Source: Pseudomonas asplenii | GTDB lineage: Bacteria; Pseudomonadota; Gammaproteobacteria; Pseudomonadales; Pseudomonadaceae | Reading direction: 5' to 3' | Assembly (NCBI RefSeq): GCF_001293465.1 | Contig: NZ_JSYZ01000043.1 | Span: 1-32,850 of the forward strand | DNA: 32,850 nucleotides | Shown: positions 9,385 to 17,226 of the stretch, one piece after another | Numbering within the stretch: position 1 is the first letter of the stretch | How the letters are laid out: the number at the start of each line of letters is the position of its first letter | Notes under the pieces: model-generated | Told to the model about the DNA's origin: nothing | Seen by the model: the letters and a program-made list of their open reading frames with translations, nothing else | The model's database searches: none | Program-made: the position numbers and the translations under genes

Positions 9385-10605
9385 ATGTCCGTTGAGCAAG
9401 CTCCGGTGCAACGCGCCGATTTCGACCAGGTAATGGTTCCCAACTACGCACCTGCGGCTTTCATTCCCGTGCGTGGTGCCGGTTCCCGAGTGTGGGACCA
9501 GTCCGGTCGTGAGCTGATCGATTTTGCCGGTGGGATTGCGGTGAACGTCCTGGGCCACGCGCATCCGGCGCTGGTCGGGGCCCTGACCGAGCAGGCCAAC
9601 AACCTGTGGCACGTCTCCAACGTGTTCACCAACGAGCCGGCCCTGCGCCTGGCCAGGAAGCTGGTGGACGCGACCTTTGCCGAACGCGTGTTCTTCTGCA
9701 ACTCCGGCGCCGAAGCCAACGAAGCCGCCTTCAAGCTGGCCCGTCGCGTGGCGTTCGACCGTTTCGGCGAGGAAAAGTACGAGATCATCGCGGCGCTCAA
9801 CAGCTTCCACGGCCGTACCCTGTTCACCGTGAACGTCGGTGGCCAGTCGAAGTACTCCGATGGCTTCGGCCCGAAGATCACCGGTATCACCCATGTGCCG
9901 TACAACGACCTGGCGGCACTGAAGGCCACGGTTTCGGACAAGACCTGTGCCGTGGTCCTGGAACCGATCCAGGGCGAGGGCGGCGTGCTGCCGGCCGAGC
10001 TGTCTTATCTGCAGGGTGCCCGCGAGCTGTGCGACCAGCACAACGCGCTGCTGGTGTTCGATGAAGTGCAGAGCGGCATGGGCCGGACCGGCAAGCTGTT
10101 CGCCTACATGCAGTACGGCGTGACCCCGGACATCCTCACCAGCGCCAAGAGCCTGGGCGGTGGTTTCCCGATTGCCGCCATGCTCACCACCGAGGCGCTG
10201 GCCAAGCACCTGGTGGTCGGCACCCACGGCACCACCTACGGTGGCAACCCGCTGGCATGTGCCGTCGGCAACGCGGTGGTCGACGTGATCAACACACCTG
10301 AAGTGCTCAATGGCGTTGCTGCCAAGCACGACGCGTTCAAGACCCGCCTGGAGCAGATCGGCGCCAAGTACGGCCTGTTCACCCAGGTCCGTGGCATGGG
10401 CCTGCTGCTCGGCTGCGTACTGGCCGATGCCTGGAAAGGCAAGGCCAAGGATGTGTTCAACGCTGCCGAGCAGGAGAACCTGATGGTCCTGCAGGCCGGC
10501 CCGGACGTGGTGCGCTTTGCGCCAAGCCTGGTGGTCGAGGACGCCGATATCCGCGAAGGCCTGGACCGTTTCGAGCGTGCTGTCGCCAAGCTGACCCAGG
10601 CCTGA
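9385..10605 (+). CDS. astC: succinylornithine transaminase
   Basis: A 406-residue class III PLP aminotransferase (called aruC in P. aeruginosa). It converts N2-succinylornithine and 2-oxoglutarate to succinylglutamate semialdehyde and glutamate, and such enzymes also act as acetylornithine transaminases in arginine synthesis. The PLP-binding lysine is K255 in TSAKSLGGGFP, and the cofactor aspartate lies in LLVFDEVQSGMGRTGK. NSGAEANEAAFKLAR is the conserved phosphate-binding segment, and GTHGTTYGGNPLACAVGNAV follows the lysine. Start 9385 has a CAGGAGAC site. It is the first enzyme gene of the aru operon and is followed by a terminator-like hairpin at 10669-10693, so it may be made in larger amounts than the other enzymes. 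Confidence 0.94.
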   Translation: MSVEQAPVQRADFDQVMVPNYAPAAFIPVRGAGSRVWDQSGRELIDFAGGIAVNVLGHAHPALVGALTEQANNLWHVSNVFTNEPALRLARKLVDATFAERVFFCNSGAEANEAAFKLARRVAFDRFGEEKYEIIAALNSFHGRTLFTVNVGGQSKYSDGFGPKITGITHVPYNDLAALKATVSDKTCAVVLEPIQGEGGVLPAELSYLQGARELCDQHNALLVFDEVQSGMGRTGKLFAYMQYGVTPDILTSAKSLGGGFPIAAMLTTEALAKHLVVGTHGTTYGGNPLACAVGNAVVDVINTPEVLNGVAAKHDAFKTRLEQIGAKYGLFTQVRGMGLLLGCVLADAWKGKAKDVFNAAEQENLMVLQAGPDVVRFAPSLVVEDADIREGLDRFERAVAKLTQA

Positions 10606-10668
10606 TCGGCCGAGTGCTGGCAATTGCGTCGTCGTGCCGGTCGGCCGGCGACGGACAGATTATTCCTG

Positions 10669-10693
10669 TGCCGGGCATGCCCGGCATTTTTTT
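10669..10693 (+). terminator. intra-operon terminator between astC and aruF
   Basis: TGCCGGG (10669-10675), loop CATG, CCCGGCA (10680-10686), then seven T. It has all the parts of an intrinsic terminator yet lies inside the pathway operon, so aruFGDBE transcription must depend on read-through or on another promoter. Confidence 0.85.
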
Positions 10694-10744
10694 CCCTGCG
10701 CCGGCGCTGTCGCCGGCCTGTTCTTCAAGTTAAGGAGTGACACC

Positions 10745-11761
10745 ATGCTGGTGATGCGCCCCGCGCAAATGGCTGACCTGGACGAGGTACGGCGTCTGGC
10801 CGCCGACAGCCCCATTGGTGTCACTTCCCTGCCGGATGACGAGGATCGACTGCGCGACAAGATCGCCGCCAGCGAAGCGTCGTTCGCCGCCGAGGTCAGC
10901 TTCAACGGCGAGGAAAGCTATTTCTTCGTGCTCGAGGACACCGATACCGGCAAGCTCGCCGGCTGCTCGGCGATCGTTGCCTCGGCCGGCTACTCGGAGC
11001 CTTTCTACAGTTTCCGCAACGAGACCTTCGTGCACGCCTCCCGCGAGCTGAAGATCCACAACAAGATCCACGTGCTCTCGCAGTGCCACGACCTGACCGG
11101 CAACAGCCTGCTGACCAGCTTCTACGTGGTACCGGAACTGGTGGGCTCTGCCTGGTCCGAACTCAACTCCCGCGGACGCCTGTTGTTCGTGGCCAGCCAT
11201 CCGGAGCGTTTTGCCGACTCGGTGGTGACCGAGATCGTCGGCTACAGCGATGAAAATGGCGACTCGCCGTTCTGGGACGCCATCGGTCGCAACTTCTTCG
11301 ACCTGAACTACGCCGAGGCCGAGCGCCTTTGCGGGCTCAAGAGCCGGACCTTTCTCGCCGAGCTGATGCCGCATTATCCGATCTATGTGCCGCTGCTGCC
11401 GGACGCCGCCCAGGAAGCCATGGGCCAGGTGCACCCGCGGGCACAGATCACCTTCGACATCCTGATGCGCGAAGGTTTCGAGACCGATCACTACATCGAT
11501 ATCTTCGACGGCGGTCCGACCCTGCATGCGCGGGTCAGCGGCATCCGTTCGATCGCCCAGAGCCGCGTGGTGCCGGTGAAGGTCGGTGATACCGGCAATC
11601 CCGGTCGCCAATACCTGGTCTCCAATGGTCAGCTCCAGGATTACCGTGCGGTGCTGCTGGAGCTCGACTATGCCCCTGGCAAGCCGGTGACCCTGGATCA
11701 GGAAGCGGCCGAGGCCCTGGGTGTCGGCGAAGGTGGCAGCGTGCGCCTGGTGGCGGTCTGA
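10745..11761 (+). CDS. aruF: arginine N-succinyltransferase, alpha subunit
   Basis: A 338-residue AstA-family succinyltransferase. With AruG it transfers succinyl from succinyl-CoA to the alpha-amino group of arginine or ornithine, the first step of the AST pathway. Family markers: MLVMRPAQMADLDEVRRLA at the GNAT-like N-terminus, LPDDEDRLRDKIAASEASF, then FYVVPELVGSAWSELNSRGR, and ENGDSPFWDAIGRNFFDLNY near residue 165. Pseudomonas carries two homologous subunits where enterics carry a single AstA. A strong TAAGGAG site precedes 10745. It is separated from astC by a terminator-like hairpin and followed by aruG after 72 bases. Confidence 0.93.
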   Translation: MLVMRPAQMADLDEVRRLAADSPIGVTSLPDDEDRLRDKIAASEASFAAEVSFNGEESYFFVLEDTDTGKLAGCSAIVASAGYSEPFYSFRNETFVHASRELKIHNKIHVLSQCHDLTGNSLLTSFYVVPELVGSAWSELNSRGRLLFVASHPERFADSVVTEIVGYSDENGDSPFWDAIGRNFFDLNYAEAERLCGLKSRTFLAELMPHYPIYVPLLPDAAQEAMGQVHPRAQITFDILMREGFETDHYIDIFDGGPTLHARVSGIRSIAQSRVVPVKVGDTGNPGRQYLVSNGQLQDYRAVLLELDYAPGKPVTLDQEAAEALGVGEGGSVRLVAV

Positions 11762-11833
11762 CGCCGGTATCGAAAGCAGCCTTACAGCGAGTTTCGCGGG
11801 AGCCGCCAGGCGGTGCCCGTTTGAGGAGATAGC

Positions 11834-12859
11834 ATGATCGTTCGTCCCGTACGCAGCAGCGATTTACCCGCTCTGATCGACCTGGCCCGCAGCACCGGTA
11901 CCGGCCTGACCACCTTGCCGGCCAACGAGGCGCGGCTGGCCCACCGTGTCGGCTGGGCGGAGAAAACCTTCCGTGGCGAAGCCGGGCGTGGCGATGCGGA
12001 CTACCTGTTCGTGCTCGAAGACGACAACGGCCGGGTCGTCGGTATCTCGGCGATCGCCGGGGCCGTCGGCCTGCGCGAGCCCTGGTACAACTTCCGCGTC
12101 GGCCTGACCGTCAGCGCCTCCCAGGAGCTGAACATCTACCGCGAGATTCCGACGCTGTTCCTGGCCAATGACCTGACCGGCAACTCCGAGCTGTGTTCGC
12201 TGTTCCTGCATGCCGATTATCGCAGCGGCCTCAACGGGCGCATGCTGGCCAAGGCGCGGATGCTGTTCATCGCCGAGTTCCCGCAGCTGTTCGGGCAGAA
12301 GATCATTGCCGAGATGCGTGGCATGTCCGACGAGGACGGGCGTTCGCCATTCTGGGAAAGCCTGGGGCGGCACTTCTTCAAGATGGAGTTCAGCCAGGCC
12401 GACTACCTGACCGGCGTCGGCAACAAGGCGTTCATTGCCGAACTGATGCCGAAATTCCCGCTGTACACCTGCTTCCTTTCCGAAGGCGCGCGGGCGGTGA
12501 TCGGCAAGGTGCACACCGATACCGAACCGGCCCTGTCGATGCTCAGGAGCGAAGGCTTCAGCTACCAGGGCTACGTCGACATTTTCGACGCCGGCCCGGC
12601 GGTGGAGTGCGAGACCGGCAAGATCCGTGCGGTACGCGACAGCCAGGCGCTGGTGCTGGCCATCGGTACGCCAGGTGACGACGCCACGCCGTTCCTGATT
12701 CACAACCGCAAGTGCGAAGACTGCCGCATCACGGCCGCTCCCGCCCGGTTGGCGGCGGGCACCCTGGTGGTCGATCCGCTGACCGCCAAACGTCTTCAAT
12801 TGAGTGCGGGCGATTCGGTCCGCGCCGTAGCGCTATCCGCTTCCCGGGAGTCGAAATAA
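11834..12859 (+). CDS. aruG: arginine N-succinyltransferase, beta subunit
   Basis: A 341-residue paralogue of the preceding gene, same AstA fold. The matching blocks are MIVRPVRSSDLPALIDLARS, LPANEARLAHRVGWAEKTF, LFLHADYRSGLNGRMLAKAR, and EDGRSPFWESLGRHFFKMEF. In P. aeruginosa, AruF and AruG form one heteromeric enzyme. ATG at 11834 follows TGAGGAGATAG. The stop TAA shares its last base with the ATG of astD (TAATG), so these two are translationally coupled. Confidence 0.93.
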   Translation: MIVRPVRSSDLPALIDLARSTGTGLTTLPANEARLAHRVGWAEKTFRGEAGRGDADYLFVLEDDNGRVVGISAIAGAVGLREPWYNFRVGLTVSASQELNIYREIPTLFLANDLTGNSELCSLFLHADYRSGLNGRMLAKARMLFIAEFPQLFGQKIIAEMRGMSDEDGRSPFWESLGRHFFKMEFSQADYLTGVGNKAFIAELMPKFPLYTCFLSEGARAVIGKVHTDTEPALSMLRSEGFSYQGYVDIFDAGPAVECETGKIRAVRDSQALVLAIGTPGDDATPFLIHNRKCEDCRITAAPARLAAGTLVVDPLTAKRLQLSAGDSVRAVALSASRESK

Positions 12860-14322
12860 TGAGCACGCTTTACATCGCAGGCCAATGGCACGCTGGCCAG
12901 GGCGAGGCCTTCGAATCGCTGAACCCGGTGACCCAGCAGGTGTTGTGGAGCGGCAACGGCGCCAGCGCGGCGCAGGTCGAGCAGGCCGTGCAGGTTGCCC
13001 GTGAGGCTTTCCCGGCCTGGGCGCAACGCAGCCTGGATGAACGCATCGTCGTACTCGAAGCCTTTGCCGCCAGCCTGAAAGGGCATGCCGACGAACTGGC
13101 CCGCTGCATCGGCGAGGAAACCGGCAAGCCACTGTGGGAAGCGGCCACCGAAGTGACCAGCATGGTCAACAAGATCGCCATTTCGATCCAGAGCTATCGT
13201 GAGCGCACGGGCGAGAAAAGCGGACCGCTGGGCGATGCCAGCGCGGTGTTGCGCCACAAGCCCCACGGCGTGGTGGCAGTGTTCGGCCCGTACAACTTCC
13301 CTGGGCATCTGCCCAACGGGCATATCGTCCCGGCGTTGCTGGCCGGTAACAGCGTGTTGTTCAAACCGAGCGAGCTGACCCCGAAGGTGGCCGAGCTGAC
13401 GGTCAAGTGCTGGATCGAGGCCGGGCTGCCGGCGGGTGTGTTGAACCTGCTGCAGGGGGCCCGCGAGACCGGTATCGCCCTGGCGGGCAACCCGGGGATC
13501 GACGGCCTGTTCTTCACCGGTTCCAGCCGTACCGGCAATCACCTGCACCAGCAGTTCGCCGGGCGCCCGGACAAGATCCTCGCCCTGGAAATGGGCGGTA
13601 ACAACCCGCTGGTGGTGGATCAGGTCGAAGACCTGGATGCGGCGGTCTACACCATCATCCAGTCGGCGTTCATCTCCGCCGGCCAGCGCTGCACCTGTGC
13701 CCGTCGCCTGCTGGTACCGGCAGGGGCCTGGGGCGACCAGTTGCTGGCGCGACTGGTCGAGGTCAGCGGCAACATCGAGGTCGGCGCGTTCGACCGGCAG
13801 CCGGCGCCTTTCATGGGCTCGGTGATCTCCCTGGCGGCGGCGCGGGCGTTGATGGAGGCCCAGGCGAACCTGTTGGCCAACGGTGCCGTGGCGCTGCTGG
13901 CGATGACCCAGCCACAAGCCGGTGCCGCACTGCTGACGCCCGGCATTCTCGATGTGACGGCGGTGAGCGGGCGTCCGGACGAAGAGTTCTTCGGGCCGTT
14001 GCTGCAGGTGATTCGCTACAGCGGGTTCGATGCAGCGATCGCCGAAGCGAACAACACCCAGTTCGGCCTGGCGGCGGGCCTGCTGTCCGATTCCGAGGAG
14101 CGTTACCGGCAGTTCTGGCTGCAGAGCCGGGCCGGGATCGTCAACTGGAACAAACAGCTGACCGGCGCCGCGAGCAGCGCGCCGTTCGGCGGAGTAGGGG
14201 CCTCGGGCAACCATCGCGCCAGTGCCTACTACGCGGCGGACTATTGCGCGTACCCGGTGGCTTCGCTGGAGACGCCGAGCCTGGTGGTGCCGGCGAGCCT
14301 GACGCCGGGTGTGAAACTTTGA
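12859..14322 (+). CDS. astD: succinylglutamate semialdehyde dehydrogenase
   Basis: A 487-residue NAD-dependent aldehyde dehydrogenase (aruD) that oxidises succinylglutamate 5-semialdehyde to succinylglutamate, the fourth AST step. The catalytic cysteine is C278 in SAGQRCTCARRLL, and the general-base glutamate is E244 in ALEMGGNNPLVV. The Rossmann segment reads VVAVFGPYNFPGHLPNGH, with FKPSELTPK contacting NAD. The start overlaps the aruG stop by one base and has a GGGAG site; a longer frame from 12712 lies inside aruG and lacks a site. A REP element and 169 non-coding bases follow before astB. Confidence 0.95.
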   Translation: MSTLYIAGQWHAGQGEAFESLNPVTQQVLWSGNGASAAQVEQAVQVAREAFPAWAQRSLDERIVVLEAFAASLKGHADELARCIGEETGKPLWEAATEVTSMVNKIAISIQSYRERTGEKSGPLGDASAVLRHKPHGVVAVFGPYNFPGHLPNGHIVPALLAGNSVLFKPSELTPKVAELTVKCWIEAGLPAGVLNLLQGARETGIALAGNPGIDGLFFTGSSRTGNHLHQQFAGRPDKILALEMGGNNPLVVDQVEDLDAAVYTIIQSAFISAGQRCTCARRLLVPAGAWGDQLLARLVEVSGNIEVGAFDRQPAPFMGSVISLAAARALMEAQANLLANGAVALLAMTQPQAGAALLTPGILDVTAVSGRPDEEFFGPLLQVIRYSGFDAAIAEANNTQFGLAAGLLSDSEERYRQFWLQSRAGIVNWNKQLTGAASSAPFGGVGASGNHRASAYYAADYCAYPVASLETPSLVVPASLTPGVKL

Positions 14323-14338
14323 TTCGTGTGGGGCCTGC

Positions 14339-14374
14339 GGGCCCCGTTCGCGGGCAAGCCCGCTCCCACAGGCC
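14339..14374 (+). repeat. Pseudomonas REP element
   Basis: The core GTTCGCGGGCAAGCCCGCTC followed by CCACAGG matches the extragenic palindrome common in P. putida and P. fluorescens genomes; GCGGGC and GCCCGC (14351-14362) form its stem. It sits inside the aru operon between astD and astB and may stabilise the upstream mRNA or bind gyrase/IHF, as proposed for REPs generally. Confidence 0.8.
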
Positions 14375-14491
14375 GGGTGTCCGGCCTCGCCCTCGCGAGT
14401 GGCCTGGGCTTGCTGGCGATCACCAGACCGCGTTCGCCATCCACTGCATTACCTGATGTCTATAACAACAGATTTTCCTGGAGCCTCGCCG

Positions 14492-15838
14492 ATGAAATCC
14501 TTTGAAGTCAATTTTGACGGTCTTGTAGGCCCTACCCACAACTACGGCGGCCTGTCCTATGGCAACGTCGCCTCCCAGAGTAACAGCCAGCAGGCTTCCA
14601 ACCCGAAGGAAGCGGCCCTGCAAGGCCTGGCGAAGATGAAGGCGTTGATGGAGATGGGCTTCGTCCAGGGCGTGCTTGCACCCCAGGAGCGTCCGGACGT
14701 TGCCGCCCTGCGCCGACTCGGTTTCGCCGGCAGCGATGCCCAGGTGATCGAACAGGCCGCGAAGCAGGCCATGCCGCTGCTGGTCGCCAGTTGCTCGGCG
14801 TCGAGCATGTGGGTGGCCAACGCCGGTACTGTCAGCCCGAGCGCCGACACGGCCGATGGGCGTGTGCATTTCACCGCGGCCAACCTCAACTGCAAGTACC
14901 ATCGCAGCATCGAACACCCGACCACCAGCCGTGTGCTGGGGGCGATGTTCGCCGACGACAGATACTTTGCCCATCATGCCGCCTTGCCGGCCGTTGCCCA
15001 GTTCGGTGACGAAGGTGCGGCCAACCATACGCGCTTCTGCCGTGAGTACGGCGAAGCCGGCGTCGAGTTCTTCGTGTTCGGCCGCAGTGCGTTCGACACC
15101 CGCTACCCGACGCCGCAGAAATATCCGGCCCGCCAGACCCTCGAAGCGTCGCAGGCAGTCGCCCGCCTGCACGGCCTGAGCGATGACGGCGTGGTCTATG
15201 CCCAGCAGAACCCGGCGGTGATCGACCAGGGGGTATTCCACAACGATGTGATTGCGGTGGGCAACGGCGAGGTGCTGTTCTACCACGAGGACGCATTCCT
15301 TGACACCGACCGGGTGCTCGCCGAGCTGCGGGACAAATTGGCTCGGCGCGGCGGCAACTTCCAGGCGATCTGCGTGCCGCGTGCCCAGGTGACGGTGGAA
15401 GATGCGGTGCGCTCCTACCTGTTCAACAGCCAACTGCTCAGCCGCGCCGATGGCAGCATGATGCTGATCGTGCCGGAGGAGTGCCGCAAGAACGAGCGCG
15501 TCTGGCAATACTTGCAGGGCCTGACCGCTGCCGGTGGGCGGGTGCGCGAGGTGAAGGTCTTCGACCTCAAGCAGAGCATGCAGAACGGCGGCGGGCCGGC
15601 GTGCCTGCGTCTGCGGGTCGCGCTGAAGGAATCCGAGCTGGCGGCGGTCAACCCAGGGGTTATCATGACCGCGCCGTTGTACGACACGCTGACCCAATGG
15701 GTCGAAAAGCACTACCGCGACGCCCTGCGCGAAAGCGATCTGGCCGATCCGCAGCTGTTGCTCGAGTGCCGGACGGCGCTGGATGAACTGACGCAAATCC
15801 TTAAACTGGGCGCGGTTTATCCATTCCAGATCAATTGA
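14492..15838 (+). CDS. astB: N-succinylarginine dihydrolase
   Basis: A 448-residue member of the amidinotransferase-fold family (aruB). It hydrolyses N2-succinylarginine to N2-succinylornithine, releasing two ammonia and CO2; this is the second AST step and the nitrogen-releasing one. The N-terminus FEVNFDGLVGPTHNYGGLS is diagnostic. Catalytic residues visible are H250 in GVFHNDVIAVGN and C371 in NGGGPACLRLR. ATG at 14492 follows a CTGGAG site at about 9 bases; an in-frame extension from 14399 runs over the downstream flank of the REP and is not likely to be used. It follows astD after a REP-bearing gap of 169 bases, which may give it separate mRNA stability. Confidence 0.94.
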   Translation: MKSFEVNFDGLVGPTHNYGGLSYGNVASQSNSQQASNPKEAALQGLAKMKALMEMGFVQGVLAPQERPDVAALRRLGFAGSDAQVIEQAAKQAMPLLVASCSASSMWVANAGTVSPSADTADGRVHFTAANLNCKYHRSIEHPTTSRVLGAMFADDRYFAHHAALPAVAQFGDEGAANHTRFCREYGEAGVEFFVFGRSAFDTRYPTPQKYPARQTLEASQAVARLHGLSDDGVVYAQQNPAVIDQGVFHNDVIAVGNGEVLFYHEDAFLDTDRVLAELRDKLARRGGNFQAICVPRAQVTVEDAVRSYLFNSQLLSRADGSMMLIVPEECRKNERVWQYLQGLTAAGGRVREVKVFDLKQSMQNGGGPACLRLRVALKESELAAVNPGVIMTAPLYDTLTQWVEKHYRDALRESDLADPQLLLECRTALDELTQILKLGAVYPFQIN

Positions 15839-15903
15839 AAGCGTGAGCCCGGCCTTCAGCGCAAGCCCGGGTGCGCGAATTTTCTCCAGATGAGAGCACG
15901 AAC

Positions 15904-16194
15904 ATGAGCGATACCCCCCTGCAGTTGATTCTCGAAGACACCGATGGCGCTCAACTGCAAACTTCCTGCACGCGTTTTGCCGTGATCTGGCAGGGCAAGG
16001 AAGTGTGGATCCAGCAGGACGGTCGTGGTCAGTTGCTGATCGGTGTCGATGTCGAAGAAGGCGATACCGAGTATGCCAACCTGCTGCTGCGGCCATTGGC
16101 GACTAATCTTGTAAGCCTGCAACTGGAGATGGAACCGGCCGACGTTGGCGACGACGATCACGTGCACGGTCCCGACTGCAATCACGATCACTGA
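15904..16194 (+). CDS. small conserved protein with His/Asp-rich tail in the aru operon
   Basis: A 96-residue soluble protein of unknown function. I recall a homologue at the same place, between aruB and aruE, in P. aeruginosa. It is acidic, with no signal peptide or membrane segment. The core (LQLILEDTDGAQLQTSCTRF, then KEVWIQQDGRGQLLIGVDVE) looks like a small all-beta fold. The last 14 residues, DDDHVHGPDCNHDH, hold four histidines, five aspartates and one cysteine and look like a metal-binding tail. The next gene product, AstE, needs zinc, so a role in metal supply is an attractive but untested guess. The start at 15904 has a weak site (GATGAGAG); the in-frame ATG-like extension upstream has none. 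Confidence 0.75.
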   Translation: MSDTPLQLILEDTDGAQLQTSCTRFAVIWQGKEVWIQQDGRGQLLIGVDVEEGDTEYANLLLRPLATNLVSLQLEMEPADVGDDDHVHGPDCNHDH

Positions 16195-16211
16195 TCAAGG
16201 AACACCGCGCT

Positions 16212-17219
16212 ATGCTCGCCCTCGGCAAACTGCTTGAACTGACCCTCGCCGGTCGTGAACCGGCGGAGAAGACTCAACTGACGGTCGAAGGCGTGCGGAT
16301 GCGCTGGCTGAGTGAGGGCGCGCTGGAGGTGCGGCCTCCCCAGGGGCGGGACAACGGGCTGGACCTGTTGCTGTCCGCCGGTATCCACGGTAACGAGACC
16401 GCGCCGATCGAACTGCTCGATCGCCTGTTGCACGATATTGCCCGCGGCGACCTCAAGCCTCGGGCACGCATTCTGTTCCTGTTCGGCAACCCGGAGGCGA
16501 TGCGCCGCGGCGAGCGTTATATCGAGCAGGACATCAACCGGCTGTTCAATGGTCGCCATGAACAGAGCAGCGGCAACGAGGCGTTGCGGGCCTGCGAGCT
16601 GGAACGGCTGGCGGCGAGCTTTTTCAGCGTGGCCGATCGCAGCCGCCTGCACTACGACCTGCATACCGCGATTCGCGGCTCGAAGATCGAGCAGTTCGCG
16701 CTCTATCCCTACAAGGAAGGGCGTGCGCACTCGCGTCAGGAGCTGGCGCGACTGCAGGCCAGCGGGATCAGCGCGGTGCTGCTGCAGAACAAGCCTTCCA
16801 TCGTCTTCAGCAGCTACACCTACGACAAGCTCGGGGCCGAGGCCTTCACCCTGGAGCTGGGCAAGGCCCGGCCGTTCGGGCAGAACCAGGGCGTCGACGT
16901 GTCGCGCCTGGAGCTGCGCCTCAAGCAGCTCATCGAGGGCAGCGAGCCGGACACCGAGCAGGGGCTCGACGGCCTGCAACTGTTCAGCGTGGCGCGGGAG
17001 GTCATCAAGCACAGCGATGCCTTCCTGCTGCACCTGCCGGCGGATATCGAGAACTTCTCGCCACTGCCCAAGGGTTACCTGCTGGCCGAGGACCTGGCGG
17101 GCAGCCGGTGGGTGGTGGAGGAGGACGAGGCGCGGATCATCTTCCCCAACCCGAAGGTGAAGAACGGTCTGCGCGCGGGGATCCTGGTGGTCCCGTCCGG
17201 TAGCGAACAGTTGGCCTGA
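16212..17219 (+). CDS. astE: succinylglutamate desuccinylase
   Basis: A 335-residue zinc hydrolase (aruE), the last AST step: succinylglutamate to glutamate plus succinate. Zinc ligands are H59 and E62 in GIHGNETAP and H151 in HYDLHTAIRG; E215 in FTLELGKARPFG is the catalytic glutamate. The loop QDINRLFNGRH carries the substrate-binding asparagine and arginine. ATG at 16212 follows AAGGAAC. It starts 17 bases after the small gene, in the same transcript. It ends seven bases before the convergent stop of the M91 gene, with no room for its own terminator. Confidence 0.94.
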   Translation: MLALGKLLELTLAGREPAEKTQLTVEGVRMRWLSEGALEVRPPQGRDNGLDLLLSAGIHGNETAPIELLDRLLHDIARGDLKPRARILFLFGNPEAMRRGERYIEQDINRLFNGRHEQSSGNEALRACELERLAASFFSVADRSRLHYDLHTAIRGSKIEQFALYPYKEGRAHSRQELARLQASGISAVLLQNKPSIVFSSYTYDKLGAEAFTLELGKARPFGQNQGVDVSRLELRLKQLIEGSEPDTEQGLDGLQLFSVAREVIKHSDAFLLHLPADIENFSPLPKGYLLAEDLAGSRWVVEEDEARIIFPNPKVKNGLRAGILVVPSGSEQLA

Positions 17220-17226
17220 CGCCTGC

